Assembly: GCF_964204645.1 (NCBI RefSeq)
Contig: NC_134029.1
Coordinates: 4,411,001-4,475,000 of the forward strand
Length of the DNA stretch: 64,000 nt
Direction of reading: 5' to 3'
Origin: Tubulanus polymorphus
Taxonomy: Eukaryota; Nemertea; Palaeonemertea; Tubulaniformes; Tubulanidae
Made by a program: the position numbers and the translations under genes. Under the pieces are notes generated by a model. It saw only the letters and a program-made list of their open reading frames with translations. It did no database searches and was not told where the DNA came from. Each line of letters starts with the position of its first letter. Position 1 is the first letter of the stretch. This document shows, piece by piece, positions 12,301-23,900 of this stretch.

Positions 12301-15300
12301 ACTGTAGGAATATATTATTTATTCTCGCAATTTCCCAGCTTCTGTTTTACCCCCAGGTAGATAAGGGATAAGTATGGAAAGCTACACGATTTAGTCCGTC
12401 TACGTAATCCATGGGGACATACCGAATGGACAGGTGCCTGGTCGGATAGGTAAATAACAACAATTTTACCATAGTTATAGCAACTAAGTTTGCGGCCTGA
12501 GTTCTGATCATCTAGAATCTGTGTTCTGTTTCTGAATAGTTACATCATCTTGTACGTTAGATATTGGTTTTTCTTTTCTTACAGATCGACAACTTGGTTT
12601 TCGGTCGATGCAGATGTCAAGGAGAAACTGAACTTTCACAGGGCAAATGACGGAGAATTCTGGTAAAATAGTGATAATCTATAACCTATTATATTGGCTA
12701 TGTGCTAATACACTAATAATTTGCTCAGTATGATTGATATACGTATGGGAAATTCGAAATTTTCACATTTTCACTTTGAACAGGATGCCATTTGAAGACT
12801 TCGTTAACAATTTTCAATTCATGGAATTGGTCCACCTATCTCCTGACGCAATAACTGCCCAAGTCGCCTCAGAAACGGTATGGTAATGTTTCAGCACGCG
12901 GTACTATAAAACCGTCTAATCTCCACGGTTTTTAGTTTTACGAGAGTCAAAATGAATATAATTCGACGGGCAGTACTTCACGGATATGTTAACTGAGTTT
13001 ATTTGACTCACCAGCTTACCGCTACTACAGTAGCTTGAGCAGTTGAATGAGTCACTCATTAATAAAAATACTACCAAAAAGTACTACTCGTCTCGTTATA
13101 TTTATTCTACATTCGGTTAACACGGGTAAAAATATATTCAAATACTTTTAAATACATGCATAACATTAATTGATTACCACGTATTTGCGGAATGCTGAAG
13201 GCATGGGTTGCATCATTTTCAATATACATTGTGACGATTTGCTTGTATACAGGGTAAAGTGGAATGGAAAACAACAACCAATCATGGGTCGTGGATACGG
13301 GGTGTTACTGCCGGTGGTTGTGGGAATTACCCAAATGAAGGTAGGCGTAAAATACGAAAACGTTCATTTAAATGACTTGTTTAGCATGGCATGTTTAGCA
13401 TGTTTTCGGTAAGCATGGATGTATAAACTAGAAGGACGGCGCATCAGCCTAGTTAAAGTTGATGCGTTCATGGTATTAGTGATTTAAAACCAAGTCTTAA
13501 AAGTCTAAAAACAATATTTGGGCTTATGTCTGGGTGCAGTTGCTTAGAAATGCATATACTTCTATCATCTGAACTTTCCTCTGCTAGCTATCGTTTCAGA
13601 ATGAAAATTGAACACGAATCTAGGTAAATACAACCTTTCATATGAATAAGGACGACGTATTTTATGTTTTTCTAGCTAAGATGTGGATGAATCCACAATT
13701 TTACGCGAGTTTAGATCCATCCGATCGCGACGAGGACTCTGACCAATGCACTCTGATCGTGTCATTAATGGAAAAGCAAACTATTATGTCCGAATATACG
13801 AGCATCGGATTTCAAATATTCAAGGTAACAACAAAATACTCACTAGTTCATATCATTTATTCACTGCTCAAATTCGCTGTTCAAAGCTAGATTAGTTCAA
13901 GTGCGTGGGGGCCTCATACATAACAGCATACGCTTATAATTTACAAACTAATTTGATTTTCAGTTAATCGCTGACGTGCTTTCTTACCTAGTTAGGGCAA
14001 TCTATATTACCATTACTATGTTATATGCTACTAGATATTCGATTCGATGTTAATGGTCAATTATCGCTTTTACTAAACTTCTACGCCTATAATGCAATCT
14101 CGCAGATTAAAGACAGCGTGGCCAAGACTCCGTATTTCCAAGCACAGGTAAATGTCCAAGTCAAGTATCATCGGTTTTATATAGATATGGTATTTGTGTT
14201 AAAACCCCGACCCCGAAGTGTAGATAAGTGAATTATTGAAGAATTATTCAACTCCTTTGGTACATTTCGTCCCCTTGTCTACGAAACCGACTCTTGGAAT
14301 TCTCTGATGTCAACATTTAGATTCTATATCATCTATCTAAATGCCAACCGTTTCGTCGCGGTATATTTGTATTCTTCAATTTTCTAGCTGAACAAAAATG
14401 CACCGCCGATTGTCATCGACGAAAGTAACTATAAATCGATCGTGCTCAGTCGCGTCGCTTTCTCCGGTCAATATACAAACCTACGTCAAGTATGCAGACG
14501 ATTCGAATTGAATCCCGGTCATTACGTAGTCGTCCCTTCGACCTTTCGTCCCGGGCAACAATCTTCGTTTCTGTTGAGGATTTTCAACCAGAAAAACGTC
14601 CCAGAAATCAAGTGCGTATTACTCGCTTAATGGAACCGATGCTACAGTCGTTGGTCGTTGTTTCTTGTGTACGAATGATTTTTCATATTTTTCACCAGAG
14701 AACTGGATGAGGTGACTGGCCCTACGGACGTACGTATCGCATCCGTAATACAAACAATCCTCCCCGGCAGGGTTTCGAACTTGACGCGTCGAATGTCACC
14801 ACGGTACGAAACCCTTCCACACTAGACCGGGTGTTAGGTTCATCAGGTTCGAATCCCAGCCGAGGAAGGATACCATACAAACTGGCAATGATGAAAAAGA
14901 AACTGCCGTTAGGTTTTCATTTGAACTCATTGTATTTAAAAAAGTCACCAGTTTGTTTAATTCATCTATTCAGTATGCGAAAGAGAACGCCGATAAATTG
15001 AGGGAAGTATTCCGTATTTATGCCGGGGATGATGAACGCCTGGACGCCAGCGAGTTACATCGTGCTATGAATGACTTATGCGTTATCGAAGGCAAGTTTT
15101 TCAACCTCGAGGGGAAAAGTTTCAGCCAGTTTTAACAAACCGCATTAGATTGGAAACGTCGAAGTTACAACTCGAATGGTCTTACATCTTAAAATAAATT
15201 GGTGTCAAATCGTCAGAATGTCCCATGAACATAGATGTACAGGTCACAACTGAAAGTGCCATCATCGTTGCGTATATTTCCAGGTCAAGATGAACCATTT

Positions 15301-16207
15301 TGTGTCGAGACCTGTCGGAGTCTTCTGGCTATGATGGATGTATCCTTGAAAATATTTAGTGGAATTTTTGAAAAAATTGGCAAAAAACACCTCGCTAATA
15401 GGCCCGGGTTTTGCATTGACATTCATTTCCTTAAGACATTGCTGTAGAGCGATGGTTCCGGCCAACTTACATTTGACGAATTTACTATGATGAATACTGA
15501 ATTGCGCACGTGGCGGGTATGGACTTTATAAGAACAAACTCTTAGGATGAGTTTGTTGTGGAAAACGTATTCTTCGATATTCATAGAAACTGGGGTTGAT
15601 ATATAATATTATTATTCTGTTGTTATGAATAGATTTTCGTTTTTTTTGGTGGTTTTTAGTCGGTATTTCAGAAGTACGATCGCGACAACAACGGTTATAT
15701 AGATGTGTATGAATTGTGTAGAGCTTTCAAAGATATTGGTGAATTTCTACGTCATATTTCTTGCTAACTAGAATAGATATGTTTGATATGAATATTTCCA
15801 CTGTTCCTTTAGGTTTTCCATTATCAAAGAAGATTCTTGGACCACTGGTGAAGCGATACGGCGGTAAAAGCATGACCATGGGGTTAGAAGAGTTTGTATT
15901 GGCCACCACCAGGGTGCGCTGTATGTACGGTAAGTTAGAGCTTCCTGCCTGAAATTGATTTGCGACGGATTCATCAACAAGTCATTATTCGGTTTTCTGA
16001 GAATGTATTAATTATTGATTCCGTTTGTCAGGAGCGTTTATGACGTATGCGGATGGTGGCATCAGAGGAAAGGTCACTATGGATCTAGATCAGGTCAGTG
16101 CAAAGCTTAAGAGAAATTATTACCGAAAAATATTTTGAAATGTGTATATGGCCTATATATTTTTCTGATATTCATTTCAGTGGCTGGCAACTACAATATA
16201 TTGTTAG
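9305..16207 (+). CDS. Calpain (calcium-dependent cysteine protease, EF-hand type)
   Basis: Complete classical calpain, 690 aa. Exons: 9305-9460, 9994-10063, 10146-10253, 10438-10591, 11236-11413, 11946-12029, 12361-12449, 12585-12662, 12784-12877, 13253-13340, 13676-13824, 14106-14147, 14388-14611, 14699-14729, 14974-15091, 15284-15339, 15448-15516, 15660-15738, 15813-15929, 16032-16093, 16181-16207. All phases join. Residues 1-52 give the N-terminal motif [17 protein letters not shown]. The protease core has catalytic Cys78 (GDCWFVAA), His241 (GHAYS) and Asn266 (RNPWG). The C2-like domain spans about 338-505 ([26 protein letters not shown]). The penta-EF-hand domain spans 516-690, where [13 protein letters not shown] and [13 protein letters not shown] are canonical loops and the other three are degenerate. 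The intron after 15091 is GC-AG (gcaagt). The intron after 12029 has a weak donor (gtgtag), so that junction is least certain. An acceptor ending about 9164 suggests a 5'UTR exon before the ATG. Confidence 0.93.
10288..10393. mobile_element. Fold-back MITE in calpain intron 3
   Basis: About 106 bp. The left arm TCTAG-CACACAGGGGCGC...AGTTGAAGTTTGGG pairs with the right arm CCCAAACTTCAATTA...GCGCCTGTG-ATCTAG. TCTAG occurs at both outer edges and may be the target duplication. It has no coding capacity. It lies wholly inside the intron between exons ending 10253 and starting 10438. Confidence 0.7.
11557..11902 (+). repeat. Dispersed repeat family R1, copy A (calpain intron 5)
   Basis: About 345 bp, recognisably the same sequence as 31147-31519 (+) and 35110-35497 (-). 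Shared blocks in order are the CCGTAAAA start, TATGCGTTA, GGGGTTCT, a TACGTCATCAA-like box, GAGAGGATGTGC, a second TACGTCATCAAT, GTTGCCGGTCAATTCAATT, ATTGATC and CAAGGCGTCAATAAACTT. No inverted ends or open frame are evident. It is probably a short non-autonomous transposon or a decayed element remnant. Confidence 0.75.
14756..14872. repeat. tRNA-like fold-back element in calpain intron 14
   Basis: Two inverted copies of a tRNA 3'-half-like sequence. The right arm AGGTTCGAATCCCAGCCGAGG carries a polymerase III B-box (GGTTCGAATCC). The left arm, read on the minus strand, gives AAGTTCGAAACCCTGCCGGGG. The arms pair over about 27 bases with a 60-base centre. The right-arm sequence recurs inverted at 57430-57456. 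It is probably derived from a tRNA or a tRNA-type SINE. No intact cloverleaf is visible. Confidence 0.55.
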
Positions 16208-16552
16208 ATTAGAAAAATGAATGCGTGAATTGGAAGTTATGAAGTGAAGTGTAGTGGAGACAAGATGATATTTACCATATCAAATATGAAGTTCCGTAAT
16301 CAGGATAAAGCCATATATTAGCTTACCAATTAAAAACTGCAAGAACCAACTATATATGCTTGGTTTCTCTGATCAGACGCTACAAAAAGGGACATATCAA
16401 AAGCACACATAGGACATATCAAATCAACGAATGATACACCAGAACATCTGTTACATTTATATAGTAAAATTAGAGGGATTAAGAAATGCACCAGCTTGGT
16501 GTTTTAAAACGCTTTCATTTTATAAAATGATGATTTTTTGACAAAGCAATAA
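16208..16552. other. Calpain 3' flank
   Basis: Non-coding sequence between the calpain stop and the tRNA. I see no clear AATAAA here. The nearest is at 16811-16816, beyond the tRNA. The calpain 3' end is therefore unresolved. Confidence 0.4.
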
Positions 16553-16624
16553 GCCTGCCTGGCGCAACGGATAGCGCGTCGGACTTCTAATCCGAAGGTT
16601 CTGGGTTCGAATCCCAGGGGAGGT
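16553..16624 (+). tRNA. tRNA-Arg(UCU)
   Basis: 72 nt with a full cloverleaf. D stem GCGC/GCGC encloses a GG-bearing loop. The anticodon stem TCGGA/TCCGA holds loop CTTCTAA, so the anticodon is UCU (Arg, AGA). T stem CTGGG/CCCAG has loop TTCGAAT. The acceptor stem GCCTGCC/GGGAGGT pairs except for one G-G mismatch and a terminal G-T. There is no intron. A T-run (TTCTTTTG) follows within 10 bases and can terminate polymerase III. The mismatch leaves open a recently degenerating copy or a tRNA-derived repeat. Confidence 0.75.
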
Positions 16625-17141
16625 GTTCTTTTGTATTGATTTTGAATACATTTGGTCACCAAGGTCATTGGACTAGAGGATGTCTTCCTTTGTACCGATT
16701 TCGAATACCGGAGACGTCTTTTCTGGTCGCCTAGGGCATTTGATAAAAAAACACATGTTTCTAGTAATATTCTTTTCATTGTTTTTAATATAGCTGTTAT
16801 GTATCTTACAAATAAAATTGATTGAATAGCAATCAAAACAGGTAATCATTTTCTTTTTGAATTCTATGTTGATGTGTTATAATACCATCTTTCGGGATGA
16901 ATGGGCTTTGAATGAATGCACTAGTCTTTTAACTAGTACTGCGTTTTTCAAAAATCAGGATTTGAAAACGAATGAGGGTAACGTACGTCAGAGAAAACAC
17001 CTTGCAAAATTCCTCGAGAAGTGGATGCGATTCCGAGCCGAATCAGACAACGACTGTCAGACAAGACTTTATACCCGCTCACTTCCGTGTCTATCGACCG
17101 GAAATGTATATCTGTATAGCAGGAAATCGATTCCGTCGACA
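16625..17141. other. Short intergenic between tRNA-Arg and epimerase gene
   Basis: It holds an imperfect direct duplication (about 16629-16675 and 16689-16743) sharing TTTGTA..GATTT.GAATAC and GGTC.CC.A.GGCATT. An AATAAA lies at 16811-16816. The rest is unremarkable, and the start of the next gene follows directly. Confidence 0.4.
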
Positions 17142-19481
17142 ATGGCGGCTTCCGCAGAAGATTTTCTCCAAGTTGAACTTGGAAAGGATGACAAAAACAA
17201 AGTGATCATTCGTTTGAAAGTTAAGTATACGCCTCGTAGTCTCTAGTTCTGGTTACCTCCTTGATATATCTGGAAAGTGTAGCAATTGTTCAGTTTTGAA
17301 GACACACTTCAATGAAAGTTGAACCGCTGTAATCAGATCTATACCACTCAATTATTAGGTGCGACAGTTATTTCTTGGAAACTATTCGGAACAGAGATAT
17401 TATTCGTCAGGTTAGTGTATCTGATGATGAGACATCGTAACGCATTTGGTAAAACATTGTTTCCATTATACTCTATATCTTGTCGACATTGACTATGCTC
17501 AAATACCATTGAATCTGAGTCATACATCGAGGTTGTCTAATCGCAAAAAAAATTTTGATCGTTTTTTAATACATATCATCATATACATAACGCAGTTTTC
17601 TCGGCCCGTTTCCTAAAAACGAAATCAATCCATAATATTCGAAATAAGAAGTCAATTCGTCGAGAAACTTCTTTAGGTTAAAAATGAAATGAAACATCAA
17701 TGTTTTTTCTGATAGCGACGCGGCTTCATTCGACTCGGCAGACGTTCAGACGTGGAAACCAATACGAGGCGGTATCCCAATTGTATTTCGTAAGTCGAAT
17801 ATATCTTAGTTTGAATACGTAATTTTCTTGAGATCAAATTTGACCGGTTTTGTTAATGGCGAACCCTTTATTTGCATATGCTTTCATTTGCCTAATTTCT
17901 GGACAGCTTATTTCGGATCATCTGATATTGGTCCGCACCATGGATTCGCTCGCATCCACAGATGGTCCATACTGAAAGAACCGCACGAGGTACGTAAGCA
18001 GTATCGGTTACACACGCGTTTACAGTCATTGTGGCAGTTAATGAATTTTGCTGTGATTTTCAGGATGAAGACGGAAATCCGACAGTCGTGTTGTGTCTAG
18101 AGGACAACGAAATAACTCGCAAAATGTGGAATTTCAAGTAAGCATTCTGATAAACCGTACAAAGGTGTGAATCATTATAAGAGTTGATTATAATGCAATT
18201 ACTCATATTTGATTACTTCCGAATTGAATATATCTGATTCCTTCCATTTCGTATATATCATAAACATAGGTTTAGGTTGGAATACATGGTAAAACTTAAC
18301 GACCATGATCTGATCACGACACTCACCATCGTCAATACAGGTGAATATATGGGCCAAATACTTGAATAAATCGATCTGCTTTTTATACTGCTTAACTGAT
18401 GAACTAAATATCAAAGATAAGTTGCCACTTCACAAATAGGCCTTTTATTTCTCCTACTGTTGACTTTTAAAGAATTCTGGTGTTCATATTTGTAGATAAG
18501 AAGGATTTCGATTTTCAAGCGGTATTACATACGTATTTTGCGACAAGAGACGTGACCGGAAGTATGGTAAATAATTTACATGGGTTGACCTATATAGATA
18601 AGGTATGCAAGTGTATTTCATTTCTGCTCATTTTTTTCTGTTGAATTTATTCCTAGCTTGATTTTATCTGTTTCTATACAGGCTCGTAATAAAGAAACAC
18701 ACATTCAAAGTTTCGAACATCTCATGATAGCTGGCCACACGCACAAGTAAGCACAAAATAACGCCCCCTATTCGAGATGTTTTTAAAACTATAACGACAC
18801 ATCATCCAGCTGAGTGGTTGTTACTTTGGTTGTGCTTTGGTTCGTAGGGTTTACAAAGATGCACCGGATGAAGTGACCCTTCTCAATGTAGGACTTGATG
18901 GTGATACGGATATTGCCGTTAAGAAAGTGAACTTCCCCGATCTCGGTAAGGAGAACATTCCGACAAAGACCTGTTTACGTCCGTGATAGCTATAAGCTAA
19001 TAATACTATCTCAGGTGTCACACTATTCCTTCGACTCTTATATATATATATATGATATCGGCTTCATTCAAATTAGCGTCAGGTATTACCAGATTCGTGA
19101 GAACACCTATTCCACTAACGAGATGGTCTCGTAGGAGTTTCCTTTGAAATCACCGTCAGTAGCAATCCGCCCAAGAGCCGAGCTAACGAGATTTACTTGT
19201 CGCGATATACATTCATTTCGATTGAAACCAGACTTCACGTAATCCGCTCTCTCTCTCTCTCTCTCTCTCGATCGAATACACCGTTCTCTTTCATTCCAGT
19301 TGTTTGGAATCCATGGAAAGAGGTGGTCAAGGGAAAGGAAGATTTCGCCCATCACGAATACCCGTACATGATATCAGTTGAACCCGGGGTCGTTCACACC
19401 CCCGTCAAACTAACATCTGGCGAATCGTACACTGGCAGTCAAGTGATTTCAATAAACACCGCCCATTGGATGATGCATTAG
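17142..19481 (+). CDS. Putative glucose-6-phosphate 1-epimerase (aldose 1-epimerase family)
   Basis: Interconverts alpha and beta anomers of hexose 6-phosphates in the cytosol, by family knowledge. Complete, 301 aa, 10 exons: 17142-17219, 17337-17410, 17716-17789, 17907-17989, 18064-18137, 18270-18340, 18496-18602, 18682-18746, 18848-18945, 19300-19481. All phases join. Family landmarks are GATVISWK, IRGGIPIVFPYFG, HHGFARIHRW (86-95), catalytic His163 in AVLHTYF, and catalytic Glu269 in ISVEPG near the C-terminus. Length matches yeast YMR099C-type enzymes (about 300 aa). There is no signal peptide or membrane segment. The first intron uses a gttaag donor and its acceptor was chosen by frame. 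The intron before the last exon carries the TC microsatellite at 19247-19269. A poly(A) signal follows at 19799. Confidence 0.92.
19247..19269. repeat. (TC)n microsatellite
   Basis: A run of CT dinucleotides, about 11 units, inside the last intron of the epimerase gene some 30 bases before the final acceptor. It may act as part of the pyrimidine tract. Confidence 0.85.
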
Positions 19482-19798
19482 ACCATTGTTTTTTCGCGCC
19501 CTGAAAGCGACAACAAAATCCCTGCGAATCCCAGACATAATTCCTGGAATTACGTCTCCGGAGAAAGCCGTTTGAAATCCAACGCTTATATACTGATATC
19601 TTTTATAATCCTTATGATATATATCGGATCATAATCAGGAGTTTTTTTCTGGAGCAGGCTTATCCTTATAAAACTCATACGCGCATATTTCACCCTCTGA
19701 TCATCCAAGGTGTTCCCGTATTTTTGTGTACTCGTTTTCATGTGTGTATGATTTCTATATGCTTCCGCATATGACGTGATATTCCTTTTTGATAAAAT

Positions 19799-19804
19799 AA
19801 TAAA
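19799..19804 (+). terminator. Poly(A) signal AATAAA of the epimerase gene
   Basis: AATAAA 318 bases after the stop codon, followed by GT-rich TGTCAGTGTGTC. This is the usual arrangement for cleavage and polyadenylation. Confidence 0.6.
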
Positions 19805-20298
19805 TGTCAGTGTGTCTCGGGCGCCTGGCCATAACACCACATATCTGTCTTTGCCTCAGTCTCTGGCCGCGTAAAAGCATTTATGTGAATACAAGCTCTT
19901 ATACTCTTTTCTTTTGCTTTTCGAGCGGTTTTTATTTGATCCACAAAATGCGTATTCATTTGAAATAATCTTCCAATGGTCGCAGAGGATGAAATATGGT
20001 ATTATCTCAACTTTATTTGGATGTTTGAATCGGGAGAAACCTCTGCCAGAGAACAGCGTTGTGTCATCACCAACTGTTCAATTATACATAAGCTTCGATA
20101 CTTCACAGATTCAATAGAAATGGATACGATACAGATGAAGTCATGGAAATCACTTTCCATCTTTAAATTATTCAGTTTCGATATCATCAAACATCGATCG
20201 ATACTCATTGTTCTTCTTCATCTGGAATTTGCTTTAATTCTTGACGTTGTACGTATATATACACTAGAAATGTTGAAGGAATCTTCAATTAGAAAATC

Positions 20299-20436
20299 AT
20301 CCCTGTGAAGCTGGCTACCGGTTCCCGGTTCCCGATTCAAAAACCATTTTGAATCGGGAGCCGAACCGGGAGCCCCGATTCAAAACCATTTTGAATCGGG
20401 AGCCGAACCGGGAACCAGTAGCCAGCTTCACAGGGG
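20299..20436. mobile_element. Fold-back transposon with 10-bp target duplication
   Basis: 138 bp. Terminal arms CCCTGTGAAGCTGGCTA and TAGCCAGCTTCACAGGG are exact complements over 17 bases. TTAGAAAATC lies immediately outside on both sides (20289-20298 and 20437-20446), a clear 10-bp target-site duplication. Inside, a block reading GATTCAAAA-CCATTTTGAATC-GGGAGCCGAACCGGGA is present twice in tandem, each copy itself a hairpin. The duplication length fits Mutator-like elements, but class is inferred only from that. Confidence 0.85.
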
Positions 20437-20710
20437 TTAGAAAATCTAGTAAGTCTTTACATTTCGTTTAGTATAGTCAAATATATCTTGATATCTTCAA
20501 TATCCATTGTCTTATGCTGTAACGATCTTATTTCATGTAGTGTCACGCTGCTTTTATATCGTTTCTAATAAAACAGAAAATGCTTAGCTTATCTTACAGC
20601 AGCGTCAATAGTTTAATGTTCTCATGGAATTGTGTCGGTGTCTTATCCTTTCAGGCATCTGATTATGAAACCGGAAATTCTCGTAATTTTTCAAACATGA
20701 GTTTCCCATA

Positions 20711-20718
20711 TGACGTCA
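20711..20718. promoter_or_regulatory. CRE-type site TGACGTCA upstream of the Cys-rich secreted gene
   Basis: A perfect CREB/ATF palindrome 213 bases before the proposed ATG. It is followed at once by CCAAGGCAAC, so GTCACC-AA-GGCAAC also resembles an RFX X-box with one good half-site. The position fits a proximal promoter. Function is inferred. Confidence 0.35.
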
Positions 20719-20930
20719 CCAAGGCAACTAGCCGCTACTATCAGTTACTGAATACTGCATCGTGACACATACTCCGGTGAAACTGCGCGCAACGCTGCCG
20801 CCGTTTGCTAGCGTTATCGATCAAGCGTTGAGAGAGAAAGAGAATTCTTACAGTAACGTCTGGAACGTCGAACGATCGGGCTTTTTTGTTGCGGTACCGC
20901 GTGCACGCAGCAAATCGGCAACTTTTTACG

Positions 20931-23900
20931 ATGGATATAGAATATTTTGGTGTTTTTGCTCTCATGCTAACTTTATATAACTACGCCGTGGATGCAAATA
21001 CAATCTCCAGAAGATCGTAAGTACACACATACGTTTTATAGAAATAATGTTAGCTACGTGCGCATCGGTTAAAAGGTTTCTACGGTTTATTTGAAGACTT
21101 AGGGATCCTCTTGTGTATATGACATCAAAGTGTGTCTCTCATAGAGAAGAAAGACACTGCAGTCGCCGTACTGTCGCTGTAAGACTGTAATTTCTTCTTT
21201 TCAATTGAAGCTATACATAGCTGCTTAATTCCGGCAACGTCCAAATGGTCTATAACTGCTAGATTGAAACATGATTGTCGTTTAAAGGCGTATAATGTAA
21301 TTGAAGTACAAACATAATATATATTTAGAAAAAATCGTTTCACATTTATCTATATGAATTTTGATTGAAAATCGCTCATACAATATCACAGAACAGTGTC
21401 CCCTGTGGGTTTTGCCTCCGTTGACATGGATCGGGCAGATGAGATGCATGCATTGATAATATTTCACTATATCCAAACACTGAGACTATTTATACACTGA
21501 AATAGACGTAAACAACGTAGCTATCGACATCACGAATTTGAATCATTTACAAAATGATGAGTAAGCAGTAATATCTGATTGTATAGCTGCATGCACGCGA
21601 GATGCATTTTAGTCACCTGAGCCGCTGTTAATAAAGGTTACTCATCTCCAGAGGCAAATCACGCTGCAGCAGTTATTTTCATCAGAATACTTTGTTTCTA
21701 TCAGCATTTTCATTCACAGATTCAACCGAGGTATAAAAAAAAACATATATCGGGCCTTGCGCAGAAATGTATCCACCAGTGGTGAGGGTTTTGTCTTGAG
21801 GTCTCTTAAGATTCGTTAAACGTATATCGGTTCGCCGTTAATAATTTACCACTAACATTGCGTACCGTTTCTTTGTCGTATTTCTGTTTCCCTTTCGCAC
21901 GTCTCTCGGTATTCGAAATTGGTGAGTATCCGACAGAGAGGGGATTTATCAATATTCTAATGATGTACGCTAATTGTCCACACAGCACATGGCGTGACCT
22001 CCAGTTATTGACCTCTTACCCGGTTGTCTATAATGACTCCACGTCCTTACACAGCAGCCGAAATATATAAGTTAATTGCTTGAATATACTGATATATACG
22101 GGCTGTAATTAAACCAGAGAAAATATAGCCATTAAAATAATCAATCAGAAATTAAATGCGTCCATGCGCTGTACACGTATCAGTAACGGCAGACCGCAAT
22201 TCGGGGTCAAATTGCAAGCATCAACGCAATTTAATCATATCGTAATTGTATCACGGTCATATTTCGGCAAAAGGCGAGTTCATCAATATATATGCATCAT
22301 TAATGTTTCTGCTCAATATCCTTGAACTATAAACTTACGATTTAGTAAAATATTTGTTGGGAGTATATTTTTCAAATATTGATTTTGACTATTTTTCCGC
22401 CGGCGAAAACTATACTCTAGATTTTGAAAATCGATGTCACACAATTTCGAGAGAATTATTTTCGTGGCAACAACGGAAACGACAACACGTTTTCAGTGCT
22501 TTGAATTCATCGATCGTTAATTACAGAATGCAATTAACACAATGGGCTAAAGATTAGATTAAAGCGGCTCAGGGAAAATCGTTTTTCAGAGTATTCGCGC
22601 AGCGCAAATTCGATATTAAGACTGACGTCTCGCATCAAACGGGGATTTAATAAATCATTTCCTGAAGAATGTTTTACCTGCATTTTATGCTTTTTGTATT
22701 TTCGAGTCAGCTGGTTATTGAATCTACCCCATCCGGTAATTTCCCCAGTTTTCATATTATCTCATAATGTTTCCCACGTCCGAACTATGAAATCTGGAAT
22801 GCTGTTATACCGCATTAATGTCAGAGAAATCTTTATTATCGAGGCCAGATTGATTGATGCGCAACAGTTGTATCGACTCAAACCGTTCGTTCAAACTGCT
22901 TCTAAGACCCCGAGTAACAGCTATTTGGGCCTTTACTTGAGTATGCTAAAATAGAAATGTATTGTGCATGATTCTTTTGTGATAGACTGAAATCTTTTTT
23001 TTTTTTCATTTGCATATTACAATAATGAATCGTTTCTAGGGGTGGGGCTCTTTGGCGGCAGTTTATTGGTTAGCGAACAGGCTGCCGTCTGAATAATGAT
23101 AAGTTGTTGTCGTTAGCGACTGAATACAGACGTATTCCAGTCGATATTATCGATTTTAATTTTCTGCTCAGATGTAAAATAATTGACCTGAGAATCAGGT
23201 ATATGTAGCAGCTATATGACTCACTATCTAAAATCCAAAACCTGGAACCTTATACTACGAACAAGTTCAGATTATCACTTGACCCAATCATCAATGAGAA
23301 TAACATTGAAATCTATGACGTTATCATGAGCATGATATTTGCGCATTGCTCTCCTGCCTTATAATCTCCTCCAGTAATCTCGATATACACATATATTCGC
23401 ACGAAGAAGACTGGGATGGATCAAGCATGTCCACGGGACAAAGAGCACTCATCAGCACCTATAACTAAGAAGGCCCGCAGGCAGGCGTCTGCGGTTGTCA
23501 CAAGATACGAACAGCAGACATTCATGCTACTGATGAAGAGAATGTGAAATAGATTTATCGTGGTTTATTTGTTCCGATGGTCATGAATGTAAATGTGCCT
23601 ATCTAGAATCTCTAGGTTTATGCAGAGTTCTTAAAACGTTGACTGCTAGGCACGAGTATACTCGAACTTCCGCTATTTTGAGTAGGAACTTCCGGTTTGC
23701 TGAGTAGGTTCCCGGGAGAAGGTGCCAGCTACGAGTATACTCGGAATTTCCCTACATTAGATATTACGAGCCGAAGTCTAGCATAGGAGAAGCTCCCGAA
23801 GGTACCCACCCATCACCCAAATAAAAAAAAATTTTAAAAAATTGCGCGGGAGTGACCTTGGTTAGAAGAATTGCATCTCACCGAAAAGTCCCATTTGACG

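Larger units (their letters stand above)
19482..20930. other. 3'UTR of epimerase gene and upstream region of the Cys-rich gene
   Basis: No coding exon is supported. The stretch holds the epimerase 3'UTR up to about 19.8 kb, the inverted-repeat element at 20299-20436 and a CRE-like TGACGTCA at 20711-20718 that falls in the presumed promoter of the next gene. Confidence 0.5.

Noticed and set aside
16504-16836. Minus-strand frame of 110 codons containing LGFEPRTFGLEVRRAIRC
   Set aside because: This peptide is the antisense translation of the tRNA-Arg, a familiar artefact in predicted proteomes. Not a protein gene.
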